From Bacillota bacterium (lineage in GTDB: Bacteria > Bacillota > UBA4882 > UBA8346), in NCBI GenBank assembly GCA_023426245.1, contig JAFABB010000024.1, positions 62,001 to 126,000 on the forward strand: a stretch of 64,000 nucleotides of DNA, given 5' to 3'. The notes below the pieces were generated by a model. It ran no database searches, was not told the DNA's origin, and saw nothing but the letters and a program-made list of their open reading frames with translations. Below are positions 1 to 8,765 of this stretch, in pieces. Within the stretch, counting starts at the first letter, position 1. The number at the start of each line of letters is the position of its first letter. Made by a program: the position numbers and the translations under genes.

Positions 1-1673
1 AAGAGTAAAAACGCATCGGGGCAAGTCCGCAGCGACTCGTACTCCGCGCAACGCTCCTTGGAGTATTGAGCGGTGTAGCCGGTTCCCGTGGCGACGGAAC
101 GTTCCCGGCCGACTCCCTCCCGATCCGCGTAATGGTAAGTCCCCCAACGGTCATACTCATAGCCGTCAATATCCACCCCATAATGATGCCCCGGTTTGCA
201 CATGAAACCGACGGCCAAGGGACAGGTATAGTCCTCGTAAGCAGCCTGGGAAGCGATTAGGATGGTTACCACCTTGACGGCGTCTTCCTTCGAAAGATCA
301 AAACTAAGCCAGGCCCACTCCTTGGCTATCTCCTCGGAAGACAGGCTATTGTCCCAAATTAGCCGCCCGTAACCGTAAAGGTTGGCTTGGGCCAGCTTAT
401 GTCCGGTCCAGTTGGCGTCCATTCCCACATTGACCACGGCAGAAACGCCGCTATTGGCAGGTGTCGGCGACTGTGTCCGAATAACGTTCTTGATATATGC
501 CCCTGCTCCATGCATGGTGTCATAATCCAACGTCTCTTTCCACATAGGAACCAGATAACACACGTGCCGCTGCTGTCCCGTATATTCCTGTGTCACTTGA
601 AACTCCAAAGTCTGGTTGGTCTTTTTCAGTGCTCCAAACAAGGGGGAGTGTGGTTCCCGGATCTGGAAATCAATCGGCCCGTTTTTAATCTGCAAGACCA
701 CATTATCGTCGAAACATCCGTCCAGCGGTTTGAAAATATCGTAAGCGGCCCGGGCCCGATCTACAGTCCGGTCCCGCCAATCCTGGGCGCAATTGTAAAC
801 AAAACAACGCCAGATGACGAGCCCGCCGTAGGGGCTGATTGCCCGCGCCAACATATTGGCGCCTTCGGCGTGATTTCTGCCATAGGTGAATGGTCCCGGT
901 TCTCCTTCAGAGTCGGCTTTCACCAGAAAACCCGCAAAATCAAGGATTGACTCGTAAATCCCCGCCACGGTCCGTTCCCACCAACGGATGACCGCCGGAT
1001 CGAGGGGGTCGGCCGTGGGCAGGCCGCCCACTCTCATAGGCGCGGCATAATTAATGCAAAGGAAAGTTTTGATTCCATAAGCGGCGAAAACACCCGCAAT
1101 TTGTTTAATATCAGGCAGTGCGTTCGTTATAAAGGCGGCTTCCAACTTCTTGACATTCACATTGTTGACGGAAACGGCGTTAATGCCCACCGACGCCAGG
1201 AGTCTTGCGTATTGACGAACCAACTCCAAATTGCCCCGAAAACGGTTATTCTCATAATAAATGGATTCTCCGGCGTAGCCCCTTTCGATGGAGCCGTCAA
1301 AGTTATCCCAGTGATTGAGCATCCGGAGATGTTGGTCCGGAACGGAACGATAGGGAAAGGTGTCGGCATCTGTATTAACCAACCGGTGCAAAGCGAACAT
1401 ACCGTAAAGTAGGGCCGCCTCTGTGGCGCCATGTACGGTGAAGCCGTCGGTGGTATTAGCGATGATGAAACCTTCATTGCCGAGGCTCGCATCGTTAACC
1501 AGGATAAAACGGACCGAGGCTTCGCCGCTTACTTTCGTTACCCCTTTAAACAGCGCGGGAAATTCTCTTTGGATGGTTTTTGCCAGCGGTCCGTCGCTGG
1601 CGATGGAAAATGTTGAAAACGCGCTCGGTTTTTTTTGTTTAGTGAGCCAGCAAAGGTCGCGAATTGGTTTCAT
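1..1673 (-). CDS. aguA: alpha-glucuronidase, GH67 family (partial, 3' end off window)
   Basis: Releases 4-O-methyl-glucuronic acid from xylo-oligosaccharides during xylan breakdown; no signal peptide is visible, so it probably acts on imported oligomers in the cytoplasm. The frame is open from the ATG at 1673 to the window edge (557 codons; the family is usually near 680-700). The motif KADSEGEPGP near residue 256 fits the GH67 general-acid region, followed by YGRNHAEGANMLA, and DDNVVLQIKNGPIDFQIREP holds the other expected acidic residues. The start has AGGAGGATAA just upstream. It lies 38 bp behind the Gfo/Idh gene on the same strand, so the two probably form one operon controlled by the divergent AraC regulator. 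The stretch is visibly more GC-rich than most of the window. The family assignment is firm; the symbol is by family only. Confidence 0.9.
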   Translation of the reverse strand, partial: MKPIRDLCWLTKQKKPSAFSTFSIASDGPLAKTIQREFPALFKGVTKVSGEASVRFILVNDASLGNEGFIIANTTDGFTVHGATEAALLYGMFALHRLVNTDADTFPYRSVPDQHLRMLNHWDNFDGSIERGYAGESIYYENNRFRGNLELVRQYARLLASVGINAVSVNNVNVKKLEAAFITNALPDIKQIAGVFAAYGIKTFLCINYAAPMRVGGLPTADPLDPAVIRWWERTVAGIYESILDFAGFLVKADSEGEPGPFTYGRNHAEGANMLARAISPYGGLVIWRCFVYNCAQDWRDRTVDRARAAYDIFKPLDGCFDDNVVLQIKNGPIDFQIREPHSPLFGALKKTNQTLEFQVTQEYTGQQRHVCYLVPMWKETLDYDTMHGAGAYIKNVIRTQSPTPANSGVSAVVNVGMDANWTGHKLAQANLYGYGRLIWDNSLSSEEIAKEWAWLSFDLSKEDAVKVVTILIASQAAYEDYTCPLAVGFMCKPGHHYGVDIDGYEYDRWGTYHYADREGVGRERSVATGTGYTAQYSKERCAEYESLRTCPDAFLL

Positions 1674-1711
1674 TTTTGTGTTATCCTCCTGAAGTTTTAA
1701 AACATAAAGTT

Positions 1712-2854
1712 TTAAAGTGTAATCCCGATGTTTTGCGGATTGTCCCCTGACTGTTTTTTTTCGTGGAAATGGCTGACGCTTGCCAGCAACCCTTGCTTTG
1801 TATAAAAGGGATCATCCTCCTCTAGCGGCAGGGTGACCGTGGCCCTCGTAAAAGCGGATTTATAGATCGCAGCGACGACCTCAATGGCAAGCCTGCCGTC
1901 CATGCTACCCGCCACAGGTTGCCCGCCGATCTGAATACAACGGAGCATGTCTCCGATCTGTCCTTCGTGCCTTAAATGTTCCGGCGCGGGGAGCTCGTCA
2001 AAATATTGCTGCAATTTCTGGGTAAAAGCAGGATTGAGATCAGGAAAACCATTGACCGTGGTGCGGCTTGCTTTCGCTTGCCACGGCGAGGCGACTCCTG
2101 CTTTTTCGCATTGAAATATCAGCCGTTGGCCTTCGCCATGGACTACCAGGGCGGAGGTGAGGGTGACGATAGTGCCGTTTGCGTAGGTCAAGATTGCCGC
2201 TGATAAATCTTCCGCCTCGGAATTGTTGTGGGCCACATTAGCAACGACCGCCGTCACTTGTTTCGGGAGACCCATTATCCAGTTCAGCAGATCGATCTGA
2301 TGGATGGCATGGTTTAAAGTGCAGCCGCCGCCTTCCTTTTCCCAAGTCCCCCGCCACCACAGGTCATAGTAGCCGGCTCCGCGATACCAAAAAGATTCCA
2401 CCTGTCCGAAGAGGGGTTTTCCAATAAAGTCCGAACTTAAAATGCTTTTGAGTTTCCAGTTGTCTGGGATAAAACGGTTCTGAGCGATAATACTTAAATA
2501 CCTGCCTGCACGTTTCGCGGCGGCGATCATGGCATCGCATTCCGCCAAAGAGGAGGCCATCGGTTTTTCCACCAACACATGTTTGTCCGCTTCCATACAC
2601 TCGATAGCAATCCGCGCATGGGTAAAAGGCGGGGTACAGATACTGACCAGATTGATCTCCGGTATCGCCAGAAATTCCTGATAGGAGCTGTAGGCTGCCG
2701 CATCCATCAGCTGGTACTTCTCAATTTGCCGTTTTGCCTTGTCCGGAAAAATATCGCACAGCGCCAGAATCTTGCATTGGTTCCGAAACGCTAGATAAGC
2801 CTCGATGTGTGCGTCGGCGATTACGCCGGTCCCAACAATTGCAATACCAATCAT
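1712..2854 (-). CDS. Gfo/Idh/MocA family oxidoreductase
   Basis: NAD(P)-dependent sugar or inositol-type dehydrogenase of 380 aa. The Rossmann fold opens at the N-terminus with IAIVGTGVIADAH, and the family's EKP motif (LVEKPMASS) supplies the catalytic lysine. The C-terminal half is the usual alpha/beta GFO_IDH_MocA domain, with a substrate-side HAIHQIDLLNW motif. The ATG at 2854 is chosen because a purine-rich AAAGGGGGGGAT precedes it; an in-frame extension to 2890 adds residues not typical of the family. It sits immediately upstream of the alpha-glucuronidase gene, suggesting oxidation or epimerisation of a uronic-acid or xylose derivative. The exact substrate cannot be read from sequence. 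Confidence 0.9.
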   Translation of the reverse strand: MIGIAIVGTGVIADAHIEAYLAFRNQCKILALCDIFPDKAKRQIEKYQLMDAAAYSSYQEFLAIPEINLVSICTPPFTHARIAIECMEADKHVLVEKPMASSLAECDAMIAAAKRAGRYLSIIAQNRFIPDNWKLKSILSSDFIGKPLFGQVESFWYRGAGYYDLWWRGTWEKEGGGCTLNHAIHQIDLLNWIMGLPKQVTAVVANVAHNNSEAEDLSAAILTYANGTIVTLTSALVVHGEGQRLIFQCEKAGVASPWQAKASRTTVNGFPDLNPAFTQKLQQYFDELPAPEHLRHEGQIGDMLRCIQIGGQPVAGSMDGRLAIEVVAAIYKSAFTRATVTLPLEEDDPFYTKQGLLASVSHFHEKKQSGDNPQNIGITL

Positions 2855-3056
2855 AAAATCCCCCCCTTTTTTTGCCCGAAAAAATGTCACTCCGATCGTT
2901 CTTATTCATTCAAGGAAATGCTACGCTGCAGAAACGAATTGTTCATATTGTTTTAACTTACTTTTTACTCTATAATTAAAATAATATTACAAAATAGCAG
3001 CAAGTTCTCTGCGCAATTTGCGAAGAAACATGCGTAAATTGTCATAAGGAGTGCGC

Positions 3057-3887
3057 ATGAACCAGGAAGACAATTATAAAGCGATTAAAAAACGCTTGGA
3101 CGTACAGCATTTTATCGATAGCCAGCCTATCAACGCCCCCTTTCATTGCCATGCTGACTATGAAATCTATGTGTTTATCAGCGGGGATACGGATTTTTAC
3201 GTGGAAAGCATCCGTTACCAACCCCAGCGTGGGCAAATTATGATTATCAATGACCGAGAATCCCATCGGGCCGATTACCATGGAAAGATACCCTACGAAC
3301 GGTATGCGATTCATTTTGACCATAAACCGATTCGCGATTTATGCACACCCCAGACCAACCTGCTGGCATGTTTTCAAAACCGCAAAATTGGCTGTGACAA
3401 TATGATTATCGTTAGCGAGGAACAACTGGAAACTGTGATCGATTTGGCGGAAAAGTTGTTTCATGTCTTTACCCGTCCATCCTTCGGGCACGACGTGCTG
3501 ACTCTGTCCTATCTGACGGAACTTCTGGTGCTGATCAACGACGGGTTCCATCTGCATAAGCCTGATTTGTCGCTGGCGCCCTCCGCTTTTATCGCGAAGG
3601 TTATGCAATACATGGAGAGCCATTTGGAAGAAGAAATGACTCTTGTTAGCTTGGCCCGCCATTTCTCCATTGACCATTATTACTTAAGTCATCTATTTAA
3701 GAAAGAGACGGGACTCACCGTTCATCACTACATTCTGCTAAAGAAGATTGCCATTGCCAAAGAAGTCCTCGCCCAAGGCGCGTCGGTTAGTCATGCTTGC
3801 ACCCAAGCGGGATTCAACGACTATACCAATTTCATCCGCACCTTTAAAAAATTAACCGGCTGCACACCGCATAAATTCAGAAGGTAA
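3057..3887 (+). CDS. AraC family transcriptional regulator with cupin sensor
   Basis: Probable activator of the divergent Gfo/Idh-alpha-glucuronidase operon. The N-terminal ~140 residues look like an AraC-type cupin (HCHADYEIYVFISGD, then RGQIMIINDRESH), which normally binds a small sugar ligand. The C-terminal ~100 residues hold two helix-turn-helix units (VSLARHFSIDHYYLSHLFKK and a second ending FIRTFKKLTGCTPHKFRR). AAGGAG at 3046-3051 is well placed for the ATG at 3057; a GTG at 3051 overlaps that ribosome-binding site and is less likely. Divergent placement with a ~200 bp shared promoter region supports local control. Confidence 0.9.
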   Translation: MNQEDNYKAIKKRLDVQHFIDSQPINAPFHCHADYEIYVFISGDTDFYVESIRYQPQRGQIMIINDRESHRADYHGKIPYERYAIHFDHKPIRDLCTPQTNLLACFQNRKIGCDNMIIVSEEQLETVIDLAEKLFHVFTRPSFGHDVLTLSYLTELLVLINDGFHLHKPDLSLAPSAFIAKVMQYMESHLEEEMTLVSLARHFSIDHYYLSHLFKKETGLTVHHYILLKKIAIAKEVLAQGASVSHACTQAGFNDYTNFIRTFKKLTGCTPHKFRR

Positions 3888-4236
3888 TAAGCGTGAATTT
3901 TTTGAAGTGAGATCCGGTCGGATTTGAGGTCAAGAAGATATTGACGATTTGACAGCAAATACTTCGAGGGTAACTCCGGTTAAAACGTTAAAAAGGATTT
4001 TGAAATGAAAAATCCCATTGTCATGATACTTGGATTTGTTTTTCGGAATTCTAAAAAAGCCTACCCAGCAAGAGCTTATCGAAATCAAAAAAGCCCCGGC
4101 TTTCGCCAGGACAAATATTTTGTATAACAATAGGCTTTGAAAAACTGTAAATTGAATCGAGTCCAAGTAAATTAAGATCATTATATTCCATGCATAAAAC
4201 TAGTTTCGATTTCACAATATCTTTGAGGGATATTAC
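3888..4236. other. intergenic stretch, 349 bp
   Basis: Lies between the converging 3' ends of the AraC regulator and the first chemoreceptor gene. It is AT-rich. A short GC-rich inverted pair (AAGCC/GGCTT) near 4090-4103 has only a two-base loop and is not a convincing terminator. An 83-codon frame on the minus strand shows no ribosome-binding site or family resemblance and was not accepted. Confidence 0.4.
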
Positions 4237-6195
4237 TTAAAATTTATTCGGATCTTCTTCCAATGGTTTAATTTCTTCTGGAGAAATGACCTTGGCTCTT
4301 GCTTTTTCCAGTAATAACTTATCGTTTTGGGATGAATCCGGATGAACAATCTTTTTCCGGGCTGTCCTAATATCTTTTGATAGTTGTTTAGTATTCGGAC
4401 TGGATGGATACACCAAATGCCCGACGTTGGTACTGTTATTCTGCCGTATCCTTTCAGCTCCATGAACAAGCTCCGATAATTCCCGAACAATCTCCCTCAT
4501 ACTGTCGGCCTGAGCATTTAACTCTTCGGATGCTGATGCACTTTCTTCGGCACTGGCGGCATTTTGTTGAGTTACCGTTTCAATTTGAGCCATGGCCTTA
4601 CTCACTTGTTCCACTCCCTGGGCTTGTTCCTGGCCAGCGGCAGATATTTCATTCATTAATTCATTAACTTGATTCGCCTGATTGGTTATCTCTGCCAAAA
4701 CTTCCCCTACCCTCCGGGCAACCGAAACCCCTTTGGACGACAGTTCGATATTGGATTCAATGATGATGGTGGTATCTTTGGCAGCCCGAGCACTTCTTTG
4801 TGCGAGATTTCTCACTTCCTCGGCCACCACCGCAAACCCCATTCCCGCTTCCCCGGCCCGTGCAGCTTCTATTGCGGCGTTTAACGCCAAAATGTTGGTT
4901 TGAAAAGCGATCTCATCGATAACTTTGATAATCTTGGCTATCTCGTCACTGGATTTTTTAATTTCCTCCATCGAGTCCATCATTTCATGCATCTCGGAAG
5001 TGCCTTTATCGGCTGATTCCTTAGCCTGCCCGGAAAGCTGGGCAGCTTGGCTCGTATTGACATGACTTTGATTAAACATTGAAGTCGCTTCTTGCATAGT
5101 TGATGAAGTTTCTTCAATAGCCGATGCCTGCTCGGCACTTCCTTGAGATAACTGCCCCGAAGAGGCTGATAATTGAATTGAGGCAGCTGCAACTTGCCGA
5201 GCAATCTCATGTAATGACGTCACCATTTTATCCAATGAATGAATGAGACCGGCTACAAAAAAGTAGGCCAAGAGGAAGGTAATGACCAACGATACCGCAG
5301 CAGCGCTCAAAAAACCGATGATCAGTCCGCTGAGTTTTTTTGCAAATTCAGCTTCGGGCATTGCAAAACCAAAGGTCCAATGAACCGCCGGAATCGGCGC
5401 CATTACAAAATACTTCTTGGTATTATCATAATCGAGTGCAGCCGTAAAAAAGGCTTGTTCCTGATGTAATTGAGCGGCCATCGATTGAAACCGGCCGTCC
5501 AGTACTAAGTTAATCTTCTGAAACCCTTTTTCAGTGGGTTGGAAATCAGCCGAGGGATGGACCAGATAGTTGTTCTGGTCATCCAATAGAAATCCGTACC
5601 CGTCGCTGCCCATCTTGGCGTTTTTCACCATATCGGTTAAGAAGTCAACATAGATGTCGACAGCCATGATCCCAATCACTGTCCCATGATAGTTTATGGG
5701 TTTACCGATTGAAACTGCCATCTTACCCGTCACCCCGTCTCGATAGGGTTCGGTGAAGGTCAATTGATTGTTAGCAATGGTTTGACGATACCAAGGGCGC
5801 TGGGTGCAATCAAAATCCGCCGGAGGATGCCAGCCGCTGCCGTCAATGAATCGCTTGTCATTGAATCCGATATAGGCGTCACCGAAGGACGGGTTACTTT
5901 TCATTTTGGCAATTAACCAGTCCAGCAGATACTCGTCATCAAACTTTCCGTTACGTTCAAGATCGATTTCCATTTCATCAACCACTTTACCTTGTTGGCT
6001 GAGCCAGCCATTCATGGTTGCGGCGTATTTAGCGGCAGCTTCTGTCATGGTTTGTTTGGATTCGGCTGCAATGCTCCGGTAGGAAAAGGAATAGTTAATA
6101 GCTGAAGAGATTGCCAGAGATAACAAGGAAACGAGACAGACCACTAAAATCGCTTTGGTACGAAAGGACGTTGAGCTCCAATTTTTCCACTTCAT
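4237..6195 (-). CDS. methyl-accepting chemotaxis protein with dCache sensor
   Basis: Membrane chemoreceptor of 652 aa. One membrane segment lies at about residues 13-36, then a large extracytoplasmic dCache-like ligand domain (to about 285; motif GDAYIGFNDKRFIDGSGW and later VIGIMAVDIYVDF), a second membrane segment (about 290-320), and a cytoplasmic signalling coiled coil whose hairpin tip reads NILALNAAIEAARAGEAGMG. The region after the second membrane segment shows no clear HAMP domain and runs straight into the signalling helices. A ~75-residue charged tail follows the signalling domain. The ATG at 6195 has GAGGAG eight bases upstream; a GTG at 6204 abuts that site. The gene stands alone, so the ligand is unknown; dCache domains commonly bind amino acids or organic acids. 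Confidence 0.92.
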   Translation of the reverse strand: MKWKNWSSTSFRTKAILVVCLVSLLSLAISSAINYSFSYRSIAAESKQTMTEAAAKYAATMNGWLSQQGKVVDEMEIDLERNGKFDDEYLLDWLIAKMKSNPSFGDAYIGFNDKRFIDGSGWHPPADFDCTQRPWYRQTIANNQLTFTEPYRDGVTGKMAVSIGKPINYHGTVIGIMAVDIYVDFLTDMVKNAKMGSDGYGFLLDDQNNYLVHPSADFQPTEKGFQKINLVLDGRFQSMAAQLHQEQAFFTAALDYDNTKKYFVMAPIPAVHWTFGFAMPEAEFAKKLSGLIIGFLSAAAVSLVITFLLAYFFVAGLIHSLDKMVTSLHEIARQVAAASIQLSASSGQLSQGSAEQASAIEETSSTMQEATSMFNQSHVNTSQAAQLSGQAKESADKGTSEMHEMMDSMEEIKKSSDEIAKIIKVIDEIAFQTNILALNAAIEAARAGEAGMGFAVVAEEVRNLAQRSARAAKDTTIIIESNIELSSKGVSVARRVGEVLAEITNQANQVNELMNEISAAGQEQAQGVEQVSKAMAQIETVTQQNAASAEESASASEELNAQADSMREIVRELSELVHGAERIRQNNSTNVGHLVYPSSPNTKQLSKDIRTARKKIVHPDSSQNDKLLLEKARAKVISPEEIKPLEEDPNKF

Positions 6196-6779
6196 TTTGT
6201 TCACTCCTCATTGGTTGTCTTATCGTCGTATATGTATTCTTAATTGGAAGCAAACACTAGCAATTCCGGTTGTTTGGATAAAAATTACCCATATAATTTT
6301 CTTCTCTAAATTAGAGGCCAAATCTAGAAATTCTTATTATTTCTCGCTAGATAATTCTTGTACCAGCACTTTATCTATCGTCCTTCGATTCAATATACTT
6401 TAGAATTTAGAAATGAAAGTTAATGGATGGTTATGTTGTTTTCTATAATATAATAAAAAAATGTTAAGAGGAAACCTTGGACCGGCACAAAACGAGAAGG
6501 AAAACTACTGATAAAACAAAACCCTTGATGATGAGTCAGGGGTTAATCGTAAAGTTTGAAGTTTGAAAATTTAAAAACCCGTTTCGCCGCCCTGAGCCTT
6601 CCCACGGCAACTTCGGACCTTCTTCACTCCGAGCTGGCCCTTCAGGTTTCTGATTGCTGGGGAAAATAGCTACCGAATTCATCGCAAGTTCATTTCTTCT
6701 ACGAAACGACTTTCCACTCTTTTCTCTCATTTTGCTTTGTGGGCATTTACAGGAATAGTATTGAATTAACTAATTTGGC
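6196..6779. other. intergenic stretch, 584 bp
   Basis: An AT-rich promoter-like part (6200-6480) lies upstream of the chemoreceptor. A weak hairpin with arms around 6519-6527 and 6535-6543 (AACCCTTGA/TCAGGGGTT) follows. The section 6560-6730 is more GC-rich and can be read as a 64-codon minus-strand frame of low-complexity, Pro/Gly/Arg-rich composition; it has no supported start and looks more like an interspersed repeat than a gene. Confidence 0.35.
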
Positions 6780-7235
6780 TCACGCCAATGATGAGATTGA
6801 TCCTCCGTTCATTTTGGCAACTATATTTTTAGCAAACTCACGAGCCTCACGAATATCGGTTTCGTTGGGATGGCTGCGATTCAAAAATCCCCAGGATTGC
6901 CCTTTGCATGTAAAAGGCTCACCAATAATCTTTAATCCTTTATTCTGTAAGAGCTTTTTGATGTCAGTACCTATTTTGGCTTGCCCTCCATATGTTGCAA
7001 AGACAGCAACATTTTTGATGGTTTTCGGATCTAACTTGTCTATCCAAGAAACCGTCCTTTTATTGACTTTACCAAAATAGATCCCATCTCCAATAAAAAG
7101 TAAGTCCACCGGCGCTGCAAAAGAAATGGGATCTTTTCCTATCGGTTCAGCGATGATAGTAAAAGCATCTGCTATTGTGCGGGCAATCTTTTCAGTGTTG
7201 CCGGTTGACGAATGATAAACCACTTTGATATTCAT
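6780..7235 (-). CDS. flavodoxin
   Basis: Small FMN-binding electron carrier (151 aa). The N-terminal strand and phosphate-binding loop YHSSTGNTEKIA is diagnostic; FATYGGQAKIGTD is the loop that usually flanks the flavin ring. AGGAGG at a good distance supports the ATG at 7235 over an upstream in-frame start at 7253. It may substitute for ferredoxin or serve radical-SAM and other anaerobic enzymes. It has no operon partner in this window. Confidence 0.88.
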   Translation of the reverse strand: MNIKVVYHSSTGNTEKIARTIADAFTIIAEPIGKDPISFAAPVDLLFIGDGIYFGKVNKRTVSWIDKLDPKTIKNVAVFATYGGQAKIGTDIKKLLQNKGLKIIGEPFTCKGQSWGFLNRSHPNETDIREAREFAKNIVAKMNGGSISSLA

Positions 7236-7343
7236 GATAACCCTCCTATTCAATCCGGGCGAGAATTCGCGCCATTTATAATCTTTGGATTTCTTGTTTC
7301 AGCGAGACCAGAAATTCTGTTTGCAATTCTTCACTTGGCTTAA

Positions 7344-7511
7344 GTACATTACCAAAATTCAACCATTTATTCTCCATTCTATGGTTTACTAAAAAATCAT
7401 TTGGATGATGCTGTGGATAGCTTGAAAACCGAGTTATCCAAAGTAACCATATCCAGGTTGGTTAACGAGTTGCGTAACCTCATGCCCGATCTACCTCCTT
7501 TACCCAATTGA
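7344..7511 (+). pseudogene. possible 3' gene fragment
   Basis: An open frame with stop TGA at 7509-7511 reads as a plausible helical C-terminus: it includes LLKNHLDDAVDSLKTELSK and ends NLMPDLPPLPN. There is no ATG or ribosome-binding site in frame (only a TTG at 7401) and a stop precedes it at 7341. Base composition and residue use look protein-like, so it may be the remnant of a decayed gene. I do not recognise the family. Confidence 0.25.
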
Positions 7512-7690
7512 AAATAGGAAAGAAGCATACCTCATATGGGATTGTGGCCTGTGCCGGGCAAATGGGGTTTTCAAAATATAGGTGTATATTTCCAGGCCCA
7601 CCCATAGCCCGATGAGTCTTTAAAATAATTTTTCCCTCTTATCTCTAGGCATCCCGAAATTCCATGTTATTTACTTCGATTTTCTCCCTC

Positions 7691-7774
7691 TGATCGAGAA
7701 AAAGCTCCTTCTGAGATAGAAAAAGCTCCTTATTTGCTTCGAATTCTTTCGTCTGATATGGAAAAGTTCCCGTT
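7691..7774. repeat. three degenerate ~20-bp direct repeats
   Basis: Units start at 7691, 7712 and 7754. The first two share GAAAAAGCTCCTT in tandem at a 21-base period; the third (TGATATGGAAAAGTTCCCG) is diverged and separated by 22 bases. No coding frame explains them. Confidence 0.5.
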
Positions 7775-7866
7775 GGGGTGCCCAAAGCATTTTATCCACA
7801 GGAACATGGATACAATAAGGTGCGATTTTTATGTTTTAGGAAAGTGGCTTCCCTCTTTTCCTTCCC

Positions 7867-7958
7867 TTTCGTGTGTTTCGTGGTTGATTGTTTTTTTCTG
7901 CCTTTGTCATTAAAATCTAAAACCTTTGTAACCACGAAAGGCACGGAATTACACGAAA
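7867..7958. repeat. composite inverted repeat
   Basis: Left arm TTTCGTGT (7867-7874) and TTTCGTGGTT (7876-7885) pair exactly with AACCACGAAA (7930-7939) and ACACGAAA (7951-7958). This is typical of an interspersed palindromic element rather than a terminator, since no U-tract follows the arms. Confidence 0.5.
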
Positions 7959-7995
7959 AATTAATTTTTCAACCACTAACCGTCATTTTTCGCCA

Positions 7996-8022
7996 AGGAG
8001 TCTGTGGGCGTAATACCGTTTT
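7996..8022 (+). repeat. solo copy of the terminal sequence of the 54-kb inverted-repeat element
   Basis: Beginning AGGAGTCTGTGGGCGTAATA, this stretch matches the right terminal arm of the element at 53998-54108 (read inward on the minus strand) over about 27 bases with three differences. No opposing arm was found nearby. Confidence 0.55.
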
Positions 8023-8049
8023 GCAATACCGATTGTACTCATACGAAAC

Positions 8050-8499
8050 TCAAGAACCCGTATTAGTCTCCGGAAGCACGGTCCGGTATGAGACCGGCGA
8101 GCACAGAACCACCGATGTATTGATGGTGCCGTAAGGTACGAAATGATCCACCAAATTTTTCAGACTATTCATATCGGCAACGGCGGCCTTTAAAAAATAA
8201 CTGACTGAGCCGGTAACCCGGTGGCACTCCAGAATGTCCGGGTGCGTGGCGACCATGGTTTCAAACTCTTCCGGGCCGGTCCGGATTTGACTGATTTGGA
8301 TCATCACCAAAATATTGCGACCGATAGCGGGTAAGGAAATCCGGGCATTAAATCCTTCAATCACTCCCTGATCGCATAAGCGGTGAAAACGTTCGGTTAT
8401 GCTGGGACGGCTTAATGATAGGGCTTGCGAAAGTTGACTGATGGTGATTCTGCCATCTTCCTGCAACAGTTTGATCATTTCAATGTCTAACTTATCCAT
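8050..8499 (-). CDS. Lrp/AsnC family transcriptional regulator
   Basis: A 149-aa feast/famine regulator. The N-terminal winged helix-turn-helix includes LQEDGRITISQLSQALSLSR, and the C-terminal RAM/AsnC ligand-binding fold includes VTGSVSYFLKAAV. The ATG at 8499 has AGAGGA just upstream. It faces away from the ketopantoate-reductase-like gene with ~265 bp between them, so control of that gene (and itself) in response to an amino acid or keto acid is a reasonable inference. The RAM domain usually makes dimers or octamers. Confidence 0.92.
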   Translation of the reverse strand: MDKLDIEMIKLLQEDGRITISQLSQALSLSRPSITERFHRLCDQGVIEGFNARISLPAIGRNILVMIQISQIRTGPEEFETMVATHPDILECHRVTGSVSYFLKAAVADMNSLKNLVDHFVPYGTINTSVVLCSPVSYRTVLPETNTGS

Positions 8500-8765
8500 G
8501 GAAATTCCTCTTTGCAAATTGTTGGTTTTTTACGATAAAGTTATTCAAAACGATAACCAAAACCACAATATCGATTCATTTTGTTATTTTCAATTTCTAA
8601 GGGCTATTGTATCATTTATCTGGTAATCATGAAACATTATTTTTAATTTGGCTGATATCATCTTGTTAAGTCGGTCTTTATCTCTTTTGAAAGAAATCTT
8701 TTACCCTTATTTTAAAGGGAAACGAAGGTTTTATGAGTTCTTTATTGAAAGAAAGGGTGGAAATC

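Larger units (their letters stand above)
7236..8049. other. intergenic stretch, 814 bp, repeats and gene debris
   Basis: Between flavodoxin and the Lrp regulator. It contains a coding-like fragment (7344-7511), three degenerate ~20-bp direct repeats (7691-7774), a composite inverted repeat (7867-7958) and a 27-bp sequence (7996-8022) that matches one end of the inverted-repeat element at 53998-54108. A 118-codon plus-strand frame (7778-8134) overlaps these repeats and the Lrp gene and shows no protein family features, so it is not annotated. Confidence 0.5.

Noticed and set aside
1157..1492. 111-codon minus-strand frame
   Set aside because: It is an out-of-frame shadow of the alpha-glucuronidase coding sequence, which runs through the whole 1-1673 interval.
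3930..4181. 83-codon minus-strand frame
   Set aside because: AT-rich sequence gives a hydrophobic reading by chance; there is no ribosome-binding site and no family match.
6536..6730. 64-codon minus-strand frame, Pro/Gly/Arg-rich
   Set aside because: No ribosome-binding site, low-complexity composition and no family resemblance; more like an interspersed repeat than a gene.
7691..7774. possible short CRISPR-like array
   Set aside because: Only three degenerate units with unequal spacing, no cas genes in the window and no conserved spacer length.
7778..8134. 118-codon plus-strand frame
   Set aside because: It runs through an inverted repeat and overlaps the end of the Lrp gene; its composition is not protein-like and no start signal is present.
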